Assembly (NCBI RefSeq): GCF_004795895.1
Contig: NZ_CP039250.1
Span: 4,131,501 to 4,195,500, forward strand
Direction: 5' to 3'
Length of the DNA: 64,000 nt
DNA from: Sphingopyxis sp. PAMC25046
Lineage (GTDB): Bacteria > Pseudomonadota > Alphaproteobacteria > Sphingomonadales > Sphingomonadaceae
Position 1 is the first letter of the stretch, and each line of letters opens with the position of its first letter. A program made the position numbers and the translations under genes. Positions 39,331 through 48,372 of the stretch are shown one piece after another. The notes under the pieces are model-generated. The model saw only the letters and a list, made by a program, of their open reading frames with translations. It was not told the origin of the DNA and searched no databases.

Positions 39331-40212
39331 ATGCGCCTCCCTCACCCGGCCGCTATCGCCGGCATATTGACCTTGAGCTTTGGAATCCCAAGCGTTTCCG
39401 CAATGCAGGCGCCAGCGGGCGCCGCGGCGGCGAGTCCCTACACCTATGCCGACATCGCCGATCTGGCGACCACGGCGCCGATCGTTCTGCACGCGCGCAT
39501 CCGCGAAGCGACCGATCTGAAACCCGAGCGCGCGCCCGGAGTCGCGGCAGGTCATGTCCGATTCTACGTCGAAGCCGACGTCGTCAGCCTGATTCGCGGC
39601 AGCGGGCCGCTCGCGTCGCGAATCTCCTATCTCGTCGACCTTCCGGTCGATGCGCGCGGCAAGGCGCCGAAGCTCAAGCGGAAACAGCCGGTCCTGCTCT
39701 TCGCCGGACCCGTTGCCGGTTCGGCGGCGGGCACGAACAGCACCGGCAGCGTCCGCCTGGTCGCCCCCGACGCCCAGCTCCCGTGGGATCCAGCGACCGA
39801 AGCGCAATTGCGCGCGATCCTGACCGAACTCGTCAAACCCGGAGCTCCGCCCGCGATCACCGGCATCGCCAACGGCTTCCACGTCCCGGGCACGCTTCCC
39901 GGCGAGGGCGAGACGCAATTGTTCCTGAACACCGAAACCGGCGACCCCGTATCGCTCACCGTGCTGACCGCCGCCAACGGGTCGCGGCGCTGGGCGGCAG
40001 CGTTCGGCGAAATCGTCGATGGGTCCGCGGCGGTGCCCGCGCGCGACACGCTCGCCTGGTACCGCCTCGCCTGCGGCCTGCCGCGCCAGCTGCCGCTCAA
40101 CAAGCTCGCGGGAACGCCGCCCGAGGACCGGCGCAAGGCGGCGGCGGACTATGGCGTCATCCTCGGCGCGCTCGGCGACTGCACGCGGACGCGCAAGCCG
40201 CCGGCCGATTGA
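39331..40212 (+). CDS. Exported protein of unknown function
   Basis: 293 residues from ATG 39331 (GGAAAG about ten bases before); ATGs at 39310 and 39313 would add seven or six residues. A signal peptide ends near S-V-S-A (about residue 23). The mature protein has beta-rich character: IADLATTAPIVLHARIREATDL looks like a start of an immunoglobulin- or OB-like strand set; a C-terminal segment includes LAWYRLACGLPRQLP and a second cysteine in GDCTRTRK, possibly one disulfide. Not recognised. Probably periplasmic. The preceding 39062-39330 gap shows only a short hairpin (CCCCATGATGGGG, 39270-39282). Confidence 0.65.
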   Translation: MRLPHPAAIAGILTLSFGIPSVSAMQAPAGAAAASPYTYADIADLATTAPIVLHARIREATDLKPERAPGVAAGHVRFYVEADVVSLIRGSGPLASRISYLVDLPVDARGKAPKLKRKQPVLLFAGPVAGSAAGTNSTGSVRLVAPDAQLPWDPATEAQLRAILTELVKPGAPPAITGIANGFHVPGTLPGEGETQLFLNTETGDPVSLTVLTAANGSRRWAAAFGEIVDGSAAVPARDTLAWYRLACGLPRQLPLNKLAGTPPEDRRKAAADYGVILGALGDCTRTRKPPAD

Positions 40213-40404
40213 TTTTCATTCTCCGGCTGCCTTCCGGGGCGGCGCCGGCCCTCGCCGCCCGAATACGACGCGCGGCGGGGGAGCGGGCCGGTGCCGCACG
40301 TTTTCGCGCAGCAGCAACAGAAAAGCTTCCTTGTTTCGCCCGGAAAAGCCGATAGGGCGCTCGCGATGACGGGGCGCAGCTCCGTAGCTTTATGGAGTCT
40401 TCGC

Positions 40405-41736
40405 ATGTCCCCCTATTCCGCCCCGACCGCCCCCCGCCCGCCGCTTCGCGTCGCGCTCGCGGGGATTGGCGTCGTCGGCGGCGGCGTCGTCCGGCTGCTC
40501 GAGGCGAACCGCGAGCTGATCGCGCGCCGCGCCGGCCGCCCGATCGAAATCGTCGCGGTATCGGCCCGCGACCGGCACAAGGACCGCGGCGTCGATCTTT
40601 CCCGCTATCGCTGGGAAGACGATATGGATGCGATCGTCGCGGCGGACGACGTCGATGTCGTCGTCGAGATGATCGGCGGCGCCGACGGATCGGCGCTGAC
40701 GCTCGCGCGCCACGCGCTCGGCGCGGGCAAGGCGCTCGTCACCGCAAACAAGGCGATGATCGCGCATCACGGGCTCGACCTCGCCCGGCTGGCCGAGCAA
40801 AAGGACACGCCGCTGAAATATGAGGCCGCGGTCGCGGGCGGCATTCCCGTCATCAAGGCGATCCGCGAGGGCGCGTCGGCGAACGAGATCGCGCGCGTCT
40901 ATGGCATCCTCAACGGCACCTGCAATTATATCCTGACACAAATGGAACGGAACGGCGCAAGCTTTGCCGACGCGCTCGTCGCCGCACAGGCCGAGGGTTA
41001 TGCCGAAGCCGATCCCACCTTCGACGTCGACGGGATCGACGCCGCGCACAAATTGTCGATCCTCGCCGCGCTCTGTTTCGGGACGCAGCTCGACATCGGC
41101 GCGGTGACGGCGAACGGCATTCGCGGCCTGATCGCCGCCGACATTCGCGAAGCCGAAGCGCTCGGCCACCGGGTACGCCTGATCGGCATGGCCGAACGCG
41201 GCGGCGCCAGCGAAGGCGGCGGCCTCTACCAGCATGTCCAGCCGTGCCTCGTCCCCGCCGACCACCCGCTCGCTTATGTCCCCGGCGCGCTCAACGCCGT
41301 GGTTGCCGAGGGCAATTTCGTCGGCCGCCTCTTCTTCGAAGGCGCGGGCGCTGGCGCGGGGCCGACCGCGTCCGCCATCGTCGCCGACATCATCGATATC
41401 GCGCGCGACGAATATGGCCCCGCTTTCGCGATGCCCGTCGACGCGCTCGACGCGGCCCCCCCGGCGGATGCCGGCGCGCGCGTCGGCAAACATTATGTCC
41501 GCCTGATCGTCGAGGACCGCATCGGCGTGCTCGCCGAAATCGCGACGGCGATGCGCGACGCCGGCGTCTCGATCGAAAGCCTGATCCAGCGCGGCAGCGA
41601 GGACGGCGACGGCGTCGTGATCGTGCTTGTAACGCACGAAAGCCCGGCAAGCGCGATCCATGCCGCGCTCGATATCCTGGGCGCGTCGGACCATGTCGTC
41701 GGCGCGCCGATGCACATGCCGATCTTGGCGCTTTAA
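40405..41736 (+). CDS. hom: Homoserine dehydrogenase
   Basis: 443 residues from ATG 40405 with GGAG nine bases upstream. NAD(P)-binding domain with GIGVVGGGVVRLL, catalytic domain with VAGGIPVIKAIREG, NGTCNYILTQM and the substrate motif EAEGYAEADPTFDVDGIDAAHKL (here AQAEGYAEADPTFDVDG). A C-terminal ACT domain (about 365-443: HYVRLIVEDRIGVLAEIA) for feedback by threonine. Reduces aspartate semialdehyde to homoserine for Thr, Met and Ile synthesis. Its TAA stop shares bases with the stop of the convergent gene. Confidence 0.97.
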   Translation: MSPYSAPTAPRPPLRVALAGIGVVGGGVVRLLEANRELIARRAGRPIEIVAVSARDRHKDRGVDLSRYRWEDDMDAIVAADDVDVVVEMIGGADGSALTLARHALGAGKALVTANKAMIAHHGLDLARLAEQKDTPLKYEAAVAGGIPVIKAIREGASANEIARVYGILNGTCNYILTQMERNGASFADALVAAQAEGYAEADPTFDVDGIDAAHKLSILAALCFGTQLDIGAVTANGIRGLIAADIREAEALGHRVRLIGMAERGGASEGGGLYQHVQPCLVPADHPLAYVPGALNAVVAEGNFVGRLFFEGAGAGAGPTASAIVADIIDIARDEYGPAFAMPVDALDAAPPADAGARVGKHYVRLIVEDRIGVLAEIATAMRDAGVSIESLIQRGSEDGDGVVIVLVTHESPASAIHAALDILGASDHVVGAPMHMPILAL

Positions 41737-42209
41737 GGCTCCTCTTCCGCGGGCGGCGGATCGCCCGTCTCGGGATCGGTGCGCTCCTTCGCCATTTCAT
41801 AGAGCGCATTATATTCGGGGCCCGGCTTCATCCGGCCGCCGATCGAGATCCAGTTATAGGGCAGCTTGTCGAGCGTCATCGCCCGTGCCTCGGCGCGCGG
41901 CAGCTTCGGCGGCGCCTCGCGCCCCTCGTTCGCGATCGCGCGCAATTCGGGGGTCAGGCGGTGGCGTTCGGTGTCGGTGCCGCAGACGTTGATCGAACCG
42001 TCTTCGGCGGGTTTGCAGCGCCGGATCGGATCGACCAGCTCCTTCGCGTTGGCCGCGGCACTTTCGGCGTCGCGCGGCGGCGGCGGGGCGGGCGGGCCCT
42101 GCACCTGTGCGGCGGCGGGCGCCGCCAACGTCATCGTGACGACACAGCTCAGGGCGAAAGCGGCACCGAATCGGGCGAAGCGTTCTCGACAAGTGGCGCG
42201 GGCGACCAT
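41733..42209 (-). CDS. Exported protein of unknown function, proline-rich
   Basis: 158 residues from ATG 42207-42209. A signal peptide (FGAAFALSCVVTMTLAAPAAA) ends near residue 34. It is followed by a short proline stretch (GPPAPPPPRD) and a domain with two cysteines (IRRCKPAEDGSINVCG) likely forming a disulfide, then ERHRLTPELRAIANEGREAPP. The tail is acidic and proline-rich. Family not recognised. Convergent with hom, divergent from glpX. Confidence 0.7.
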   Translation of the reverse strand: MVARATCRERFARFGAAFALSCVVTMTLAAPAAAQVQGPPAPPPPRDAESAAANAKELVDPIRRCKPAEDGSINVCGTDTERHRLTPELRAIANEGREAPPKLPRAEARAMTLDKLPYNWISIGGRMKPGPEYNALYEMAKERTDPETGDPPPAEEEP

Positions 42210-42263
42210 ATGGCGCCCACCATGCCGACGCGGCGCAGCAAGTAAAGACGGAGAGTGCGAAAG

Positions 42264-43235
42264 ATGACGGATAGCGGCAGCAACCTCGACCGGGTGCTCG
42301 TGCTCGAAATGGTGCGCGTCACCGAAGCCGCGGCGATCGCCGCCGCGAAGCTGATCGGGCGCGGCGACGAAAAGGCGGCCGATGCTGCTGCGGTCGAAGC
42401 GATGCGCACCGCGTTCAACACGCTTTATATGGACGGCACGATCGTCATCGGCGAGGGCGAGCGCGACGAGGCGCCGATGCTCTATATCGGCGAGAAGGTC
42501 GGCAACGCGCCGGGAAAGGGGCCGAAAATCGACATCGCGGTCGACCCATTGGAAGGCACGACGATCACCGCCAAGGCAGGCCCGAACGCGCTCGCGGTGC
42601 TCGCGATCGCCGAGGAAGGCTGCCTGCTCAATGCCCCTGACGTCTATATGGACAAGCTCGCGGTCGGCGCCGGCTATTCGCCCGATGTCGTCAATTTCGA
42701 CAAGAGCGTGCGCGAGAATGTCGAGGCCGTCGCGCGCGAAAAGGGCTGCAAGCCCGAACAGATCATCGTCTGCGTACTCGACCGTCCCCGCCACGAGGCG
42801 ATCATCGCCGAACTGCGCGCGATCGGCTGCGGCGTCGCGCTGATCCCCGACGGCGACGTCGCGGGGGTGATCGCGACGACCAACCCCGAAACCAATATCG
42901 ACATCTATATGGGGTCGGGCGGCGCGCCCGAGGGCGTGCTCGCCGCGGCGGCGCTGCGCTGCGTCGGCGGCCAGTTCAAGGGCCGCCTCCTCTTCCGCAA
43001 CGACGACGAGCGCAAGCGCGCGAAGAAATGGGGCATCGAGGATCTCGAGCGCGTCTATGACCTCGAGGATCTTGCCAAGGGCGACGTGATCTTCGCCGCG
43101 ACGGGGGTCACCGACGGGTCGCTGCTGCGCGGAGTCAAGCGCCGCCGCGACGGGGTGATGACCACCGAGACCGTCGTGATGCGCGCTTCGTCGGGCACGG
43201 TGCGCTGGGTAAAGGGCGAGCATCGCGCGCACTGA
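42264..43235 (+). CDS. glpX: Class II fructose-1,6-bisphosphatase
   Basis: 323 residues from ATG 42264 with GGAGAG upstream; a GTG at 42255 is less likely. Removes the 1-phosphate of fructose-1,6-bisphosphate in gluconeogenesis. Family motifs: IGEGERDEAPMLYIGE (metal-binding Asp/Glu), AVDPLEGTT with the phosphate site, NIDIYMGSGGAPEGVLAAAA, and FAATGVTDGSLL. Belongs with pckA among gluconeogenic genes of the window. Shares a divergent promoter region with the exported protein gene. Confidence 0.96.
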   Translation: MTDSGSNLDRVLVLEMVRVTEAAAIAAAKLIGRGDEKAADAAAVEAMRTAFNTLYMDGTIVIGEGERDEAPMLYIGEKVGNAPGKGPKIDIAVDPLEGTTITAKAGPNALAVLAIAEEGCLLNAPDVYMDKLAVGAGYSPDVVNFDKSVRENVEAVAREKGCKPEQIIVCVLDRPRHEAIIAELRAIGCGVALIPDGDVAGVIATTNPETNIDIYMGSGGAPEGVLAAAALRCVGGQFKGRLLFRNDDERKRAKKWGIEDLERVYDLEDLAKGDVIFAATGVTDGSLLRGVKRRRDGVMTTETVVMRASSGTVRWVKGEHRAH

Positions 43236-43283
43236 GAATTGAGAGGGGCGGCCGGCGGCCGCCTTTCGACATCGCGCCCCTCC

Positions 43284-43300
43284 CCCGGATCATATCCGGG
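43284..43300. repeat. Short hairpin, half copy of a type C repeat
   Basis: CCCGGAT-CAT-ATCCGGG followed by ATGACG: the right half of a type C palindromic repeat, with no left outer arm. It lies just after glpX and may be a decayed copy that still acts as a transcription end. Confidence 0.5.
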
Positions 43301-43365
43301 ATGACGATAGACGGGTGCGGCAGCTTGTCGGCCCGAAACCGCCGTCCATTCCGCCACGCAAAAAA

Positions 43366-43384
43366 GGGCGGCACGCGGCCGCCC
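43366..43384 (-). terminator. Rho-independent terminator of rpmG
   Basis: On the minus strand GGGCGGC-CGCGT-GCCGCCC followed by TTTTTT: a perfect 7-bp GC stem and a T run, about 70 bp after the rpmG stop codon. Confidence 0.8.
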
Positions 43385-43454
43385 TTCTGGATCCCGGCAC
43401 TGGCCGGAATAGCGCATTTTCCTACCGTGCGCCTTCAGCGCGCGGGAAAATGGA

Positions 43455-43622
43455 TCACTTGATCTTGGCTTCCTTGAACTCGACATGCTTGCGCGCACGC
43501 GGGTCGTACTTCCGCACCGACATTTTTTCGGTCATCGTGCGCGGGTTCTTTTTCGTGACATAGAAAAAGCCCGTGTCGGCGGTGCTCACCAGCTTGATCT
43601 TGACGGTCGTCGGCTTGGCCAT
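43455..43622 (-). CDS. rpmG: 50S ribosomal protein L33
   Basis: 55 residues, read from ATG 43620-43622: [20 protein letters not shown], then the conserved [13 protein letters not shown] and [19 protein letters not shown] end. It lacks the CxxC pairs of zinc-binding L33, so it is the zinc-independent form. Single-gene unit closed by a strong terminator. Confidence 0.95.
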   Translation of the reverse strand: MAKPTTVKIKLVSTADTGFFYVTKKNPRTMTEKMSVRKYDPRARKHVEFKEAKIK

Positions 43623-43840
43623 GGCCCTGTTCCTCGAAATAACTGCACATCCGCCGGAGCTCCGATGGATGCCGCGGGACTAGGGGCCCCGACGTTGGTG
43701 TGAAAAACATAGAGGGCCGCGCACGAGGCGCCGCCCCCAATATCCGGGCGCCTTTGGCGGGATTCGGCTTTTCTGTCAAGCGAAAGCGAAGGGCGGGCGG
43801 CAATATCGGCCGCCCGCCCGGGAGGGGTCGGTAGTAGCTT

Positions 43841-44578
43841 TCAAGCGTTCTTGATCTCGAAGCGGACGGTCATCACCTTCCAGCTTTCCTCGGGCACCCC
43901 GCCGCGCGTCGCGGGCTTGAAGCGCCATTTGGCGAGCGCGCGGCGCTTCGTCGCCTCGAAAAAGGCCGGACTGTCGGCGCTGATCAGTTCGACCGCCTTG
44001 ACGCGCCCGTCGGTGCCGATCAGCACGCGGACCTTCGCCATGCCCTCGATCCCGCCGCGCTGCTCGCGCGCCGGATATTCGGGCTGGAAGGCGTCGGCAA
44101 AGCGCGGATCGATGTCGGCAAGCACGAGCTTCGGCTTGGTCGGCGCGACGGGCGGATCAAGCGGAACCGATGGCCCGGTACCTGTCCCTGCCGGCGGGAC
44201 ATAGGGCGGAAGCGGCGGCACCTCGGGCGGATCCTGCGCTATTGGGGGAATCGGGCTCGGCGGCGCGGTAAATTGCGTTTGAGGCGGCTGTGTTTGGGGT
44301 TTGGGATCGGGCTGTGTCTCGGGCGGCTTGGGCTTCGGCAGCGTGATTGATGTCCACGGCGGCGTGACGGTCGTCGGCTTGTCCTCCACGATCATCGGCG
44401 ACAGCGCCACTGCGGCGACCAGCGCCGCGGGCAGCCCCACTGCGAACAGCGCCGCGAACGGATGATGGGTTCTGTCGGCGCCATAGCTGCCGCGCGGCTG
44501 CATCGCCGGGGCGGGGGCCGGAGCCGTCATCGCCTCGGGCGCGGTCACAATCGCCGAAATCAAGGGTATCAAGGTCAT
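43841..44578 (-). CDS. Energy transducer TonB, second copy
   Basis: 245 residues from ATG 44576-44578, with AAGGAGAG upstream. N-terminal cytosolic part of about 40 residues, one membrane segment (about 43-62: FAALFAVGLPAALVAAVALS), a proline-rich spacer (75-145; PKPKPPETQPDPKPQTQPP), and a TonB C-terminal domain (155-245) with FQPEYPAREQRGGIEG and a terminal VRFEIKNA. No ExbB/ExbD gene is near, so it would share those at 36-38 kb or serve a specific receptor. A 20-bp palindrome marks its promoter, so it is probably under dedicated control. Confidence 0.9.
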   Translation of the reverse strand: MTLIPLISAIVTAPEAMTAPAPAPAMQPRGSYGADRTHHPFAALFAVGLPAALVAAVALSPMIVEDKPTTVTPPWTSITLPKPKPPETQPDPKPQTQPPQTQFTAPPSPIPPIAQDPPEVPPLPPYVPPAGTGTGPSVPLDPPVAPTKPKLVLADIDPRFADAFQPEYPAREQRGGIEGMAKVRVLIGTDGRVKAVELISADSPAFFEATKRRALAKWRFKPATRGGVPEESWKVMTVRFEIKNA

Positions 44579-44648
44579 GGCATCTCTCCTTGCCTGTCGA
44601 CCCGGCCCCGCGGCATTCTGACCGTCATCTCCGGCCAGGTCAGAATGA

Positions 44649-44668
44649 AGTGATATTATAACATCACT
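44649..44668. promoter_or_regulatory. 20-bp palindrome at the promoter of the second tonB
   Basis: AGTGATATTATAACATCACT pairs at 9 of 10 positions. On the minus strand it is preceded by a perfect TTGACA (44674-44679) and includes TATAAT (44655-44660), but these are only 13 bases apart, too close for a normal sigma70 promoter. It looks like an operator overlapping the promoter about 70-90 bp before the start codon. Confidence 0.5.
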
Positions 44669-44771
44669 AGATTTGTCAAGCGGATCGGTCGGCAAGAATG
44701 GGAAGGGCTGATAAGCGAGAGCGCCGAGCGTTCAATATGAACCGTTTGATGCTGATTTAACGCTCGCTGCT

Positions 44772-46082
44772 CTATCCCGCGGAAAGCCGCGCGGTCGCCT
44801 CGCTCTTGTCGATCAGCGGCAGCAGCTCGGCCATGTCGGGACCGTGGTCGCGCCCCGTCAGCGCACGGCGCAGCGGCAGGAACAGCGCGCGGCCTTTCGC
44901 CCCCGTCGCTTCCTTCGCTGCGCCGGTCAGCGCATGCCAGGGGTCGTTCGCCCAATCGATGCCCGATACGGCACCGGCGGCGGCGGCGAGCACCGCGCGG
45001 TCTGCCTCTTCGGCAAGCGGCGGCGTAAAGGGGCCGTCGAACACCGCGACCCAGTCGGCCGCCTCGGCCACCGTCATCAGATTGGGGCGAATCGCGTTCC
45101 AGCGCGCTTCGGTGATCGCGGCGGGCAGGCGATCAACGACCGCGGCATGGTCCGTGTGATGCAAAATCTTCTGGTTGAGCAGCGCCAGCTCGCCCTCGTC
45201 GAAACGCGCGGGCGCACGGCCGAAGCGCGCGAAGTCGATGCTCTCGATCAACGGCGCGGGCGACGTCACCGGCTCGACCGGGTCGCTGGTGCCGAGCCGC
45301 GCGAGCAGCGCGACGAGCGCGACCGGTTCGATTCCCTCCGCGCGCAGGCTCGCCATACCAAGCGAGCCGAGCCGCTTCGACAATTTGCCCTCGGTCCCGA
45401 CGAGCAGCGCTTCGTGCGCGAATGCGGGCGGCTTCGCCCCCAGTGCTTCGAACATCTGGATCTGCGCGGCGGTGTTCGACACATGATCCTCGCCGCGCAC
45501 GACATGCGTGATATCCATCGCGATGTCGTCGATCACGCTCGGCAGCAGATAGAGCCAGCTTCCGTCAGCGCGGCGCACGACCGGATCGGACATATTCTTC
45601 GGCTCGAAATGCTGCGGTCCGCGGACCATGTCGGTCCACTCGATCGGCGCGTCATGGTCGAGCCGGAAGCGCCAGTGCGGCGCCACGCCTTCGGGCACCG
45701 GCGCGCCTTCTGGCTTGCGCTCGTAAACCGGGGGCAACCCGCGCGACAGCAGCACCTTGCGGCGGATATCGAGCTCCTCGGGCGTCTCGTAACAGGCGTA
45801 GACGCGCCCGGCCGCCTTCAGTTTCTCGAACTCACCCTCGTAAAGCGCGAAGCGCGCCGACTGCCGTTCCTCGCCGTCGATGTCGAGCCCGAGCCACGCA
45901 AGGTCGGCACGGATGCCCTCCACATATTCCTCCTTCGAGCGTTCGAGGTCGGTATCGTCGATGCGCAGCAGGAAACGCCCGCCGTGCCTCCGCGCCCACA
46001 GCCAGTTGTGGAGCGCGGTGCGGACATTGCCGACATGCAGGCTGCCGGTGGGCGAGGGGGCGAAGCGCGTGGTGACGGTCAT
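44772..46082 (-). CDS. gltX: Glutamate--tRNA ligase
   Basis: 436 residues. Class I synthetase: PSPTGSLHVGNVRTAL holds the HIGH-type motif (here HVGN) and GKLSKRLGS the KLSKR motif near residue 235. ALHNWLWARRHGG and LRIDDTD follow as usual. Attaches glutamate to tRNA-Glu. At under 450 residues it is shorter than most GltX, and Alphaproteobacteria often have two GltX paralogues, one for Glu and one for mischarging tRNA-Gln; which one this is cannot be decided here. Confidence 0.94.
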   Translation of the reverse strand: MTVTTRFAPSPTGSLHVGNVRTALHNWLWARRHGGRFLLRIDDTDLERSKEEYVEGIRADLAWLGLDIDGEERQSARFALYEGEFEKLKAAGRVYACYETPEELDIRRKVLLSRGLPPVYERKPEGAPVPEGVAPHWRFRLDHDAPIEWTDMVRGPQHFEPKNMSDPVVRRADGSWLYLLPSVIDDIAMDITHVVRGEDHVSNTAAQIQMFEALGAKPPAFAHEALLVGTEGKLSKRLGSLGMASLRAEGIEPVALVALLARLGTSDPVEPVTSPAPLIESIDFARFGRAPARFDEGELALLNQKILHHTDHAAVVDRLPAAITEARWNAIRPNLMTVAEAADWVAVFDGPFTPPLAEEADRAVLAAAAGAVSGIDWANDPWHALTGAAKEATGAKGRALFLPLRRALTGRDHGPDMAELLPLIDKSEATARLSAG

Positions 46083-46121
46083 GGGCGGCGCCTATAGCCG
46101 CATTTGCCCGCGAGGCGATAG

Positions 46122-46538
46122 CTATGCGCTATGCCGCGCGGGCCAGTACGCCCAGGCGATGCCGAGCAGCGCGACGATCAGCAAGACGCTATATTCCATC
46201 CCGTTGCGCCCGCCGCCGACGACAAACCAGCCCGCGGGAAGGTGGACGAGGATCATGCCGAGCGTCAGGATCGCGGCGTGGCCGAGCGCGGCGAGGCTGG
46301 TCCAGCGGCGCGTCAGCATCAGCGCGGGGCCGACAAGCTCATACAACGTCACCGCCATCGCCCAGCCATAGCCATAAGGAAAGCCGAGGCTGTCGAGCCA
46401 GATGCCGAAGGGGACGACAAGCCCCGCCGCGAGACGATAGACGCCGTGGATCAGGATCAGGATCGCGACGGTGATCCGCAGCAGCTCGATAAATTGCCCC
46501 GCGCGTTCGAGCGGCGCCTTCGGTCCCAGCAATCCCAT
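46122..46538 (-). CDS. DoxX-family membrane protein
   Basis: 138 residues with four membrane segments: about 19-40, 58-80, 84-103 and 112-132. The first helix carries LLRITVAILILIHGVYRLA, and the pattern of small residues fits the DoxX/YphA-type family. It lies between gltX and nadE on the same strand, 15 bp after nadE. The family function is poorly known; some members are linked to thiosulfate-quinone oxidoreductase or redox stress. Confidence 0.8.
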   Translation of the reverse strand: MGLLGPKAPLERAGQFIELLRITVAILILIHGVYRLAAGLVVPFGIWLDSLGFPYGYGWAMAVTLYELVGPALMLTRRWTSLAALGHAAILTLGMILVHLPAGWFVVGGGRNGMEYSVLLIVALLGIAWAYWPARHSA

Positions 46539-46553
46539 TCGACGCCCCCCTGA

Positions 46554-48215
46554 TTATCCCGTGCGGAACCCGTGCGTGATCGGATAGCGCCGGTCGCGCC
46601 CGAAGTTGCGCGTCGACAGCTTCACCCCCGGCGGCGCCTGCCGGCGCTTATATTCGGCAAGCATCAACAGGCGCTCGATCCGCGCCACCGCGTCGCGATC
46701 GAAACCATATCGCGCGACGACGTCGTCGACGCTCGCTTCCTCCTCGACGAGCATGTGGAGCATGCGGTCGAGGTCCACATAAGGCGGCAGGCTGTCCTCG
46801 TCCTTCTGGTCGGGGCGCAGCTCGGCGCTCGGCGGCTTGGTGACGATATTGTCGGGCATCACCGGCGTGACGCGGTTGCGCGACAGGCGCGGGACATTTT
46901 CGTTGCGCCATTTGGCGATCGCAAACACCGTCATTTTATACGCGTCCTTCAACGGATTATAGCCGCCCGCCATGTCGCCATAGATGGTCGCATAGCCGAC
47001 GCTCATCTCGCTCTTGTTGCCCGTCGTCAGCAGCATCGGGCCGAATTTGTTGCTGAGCGCCATCAAGGTCACGCCGCGGATGCGCGACTGGACATTCTCC
47101 TCGGTGATGTCGACGTCCTTGTCGGCGAAGCTCCCCGCGAGCATCTGATCGAAGGCTTCGACGGCGGGCACGATCGGGATCGTGTCGAGCTGGCACCCGA
47201 TCATCTTCGCACAGCCCGCGGCGTCGTCGAGGCTCTCGTCGCTGGTGAAGCGGCTTGGCAACATCACGCACCAGACCTTGTCGGGGCCGAGTGCGTCGGC
47301 GGCGATCGCGGCGCAGATCGCCGAATCGATCCCGCCCGACAGGCCGAGCACGACGCCGGGGAAACGGTTGCGTTCGACATAGTCGCGCAAGCTGACGATC
47401 ATCGCGCTATAAATGTCGGCGGGATGCGCTTCCCATTCGGCGATCGCGCCGGGCTCGCACACCCAACGCCCGTCGCCCGCGTTGGTCCAGCGCGTGACGC
47501 GCTCCTCGGCCTCCCAGTCGGTCAGCCGGTGCGCGGTCGTCCCGTCGTCGTTCAGCACGAAGGAGCAGCCGTCGAACACCAGCTCGTCCTGCCCGCCGAT
47601 GCGGTTGAGGAAGATCAGCGGCAGCTTGGTTTCGGCGACGCGGCTCGCAAAGACCTGCGATAAACGCCGATCGTCCTTGTCGATCTCATAGGGGCTACCG
47701 TTGACTGAAATCAGCAGCTCGGCGCCCTGCGCCGCGAGATGCCGGCAGACCTTGGGCAGCCAGCCATCCTCGCAGATCGGCAGCCCGAGCTTCACCCCGC
47801 GCCATTCGACGACATCGGGCAGCGGGCCGGGCGCGAAGATGCGCTTTTCGTCGAAGGTGCCGTAATTGGGCAGTTCGTGCTTGCGCCGCGTCGCGACGAT
47901 TTCGCCGCCGTCGAGCAGCGCGACGATATTGTAGAGATGGTCCCCCTCGCGCTCGACCGATCCGACGAGCATCGCGGGACCGCCGTCGGCGGTCTCGGCG
48001 GCGAGTTCGGCGAGCAGCTTCGCGGCACGCTCGGCAAGCGCGGGCTTCAGCACCAGATCCTCGGGCGGATAGCCGATCAACTGGAACTCGGGATAGAGGA
48101 TCAGGCCGGCGTCCCGATGCCGCGCGCGAACGCTACGCATCGCATCGGCGTTGGCGGCAAGGTCGCCGACCGCCTGGGTCATCTGGGAAAGGACGATCGA
48201 GAGCTCTTGGATCAT
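46554..48215 (-). CDS. nadE: Glutamine-dependent NAD+ synthetase
   Basis: 553 residues. The N-terminal nitrilase-type glutaminase domain (1-260) has the Glu in LILYPEFQLIGYPPEDL, the Lys in FDEKRIFAPG and the catalytic Cys in LPICEDGW. The C-terminal synthetase domain (270-553) has the P-loop LSGGIDSAICAAIAADAL. Last step of NAD synthesis: amidation of nicotinate adenine dinucleotide with ATP and glutamine. Divergent from prs, whose product PRPP feeds NAD synthesis. Confidence 0.97.
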   Translation of the reverse strand: MIQELSIVLSQMTQAVGDLAANADAMRSVRARHRDAGLILYPEFQLIGYPPEDLVLKPALAERAAKLLAELAAETADGGPAMLVGSVEREGDHLYNIVALLDGGEIVATRRKHELPNYGTFDEKRIFAPGPLPDVVEWRGVKLGLPICEDGWLPKVCRHLAAQGAELLISVNGSPYEIDKDDRRLSQVFASRVAETKLPLIFLNRIGGQDELVFDGCSFVLNDDGTTAHRLTDWEAEERVTRWTNAGDGRWVCEPGAIAEWEAHPADIYSAMIVSLRDYVERNRFPGVVLGLSGGIDSAICAAIAADALGPDKVWCVMLPSRFTSDESLDDAAGCAKMIGCQLDTIPIVPAVEAFDQMLAGSFADKDVDITEENVQSRIRGVTLMALSNKFGPMLLTTGNKSEMSVGYATIYGDMAGGYNPLKDAYKMTVFAIAKWRNENVPRLSRNRVTPVMPDNIVTKPPSAELRPDQKDEDSLPPYVDLDRMLHMLVEEEASVDDVVARYGFDRDAVARIERLLMLAEYKRRQAPPGVKLSTRNFGRDRRYPITHGFRTG

Positions 48216-48372
48216 GCGGTTCGTTTAGCCACGGTTGCCGCCCGACTGAAACAATATTCCGCGACGCTTCATTCCTTTGGTCGCGCAATGGCAAGATGAC
48301 CCTTTCCCTTCGCGCCCGCGCTGGCTAAGGGGGCGCGCAATCCCACCCCGCGCGAAAGGGCTTTGCACCTTT

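Noticed and set aside
44655..44679. Ordinary sigma70 promoter for the second tonB
   Set aside because: TTGACA and TATAAT are perfect, but only 13 bases apart. I report the palindrome instead and leave the start site open.
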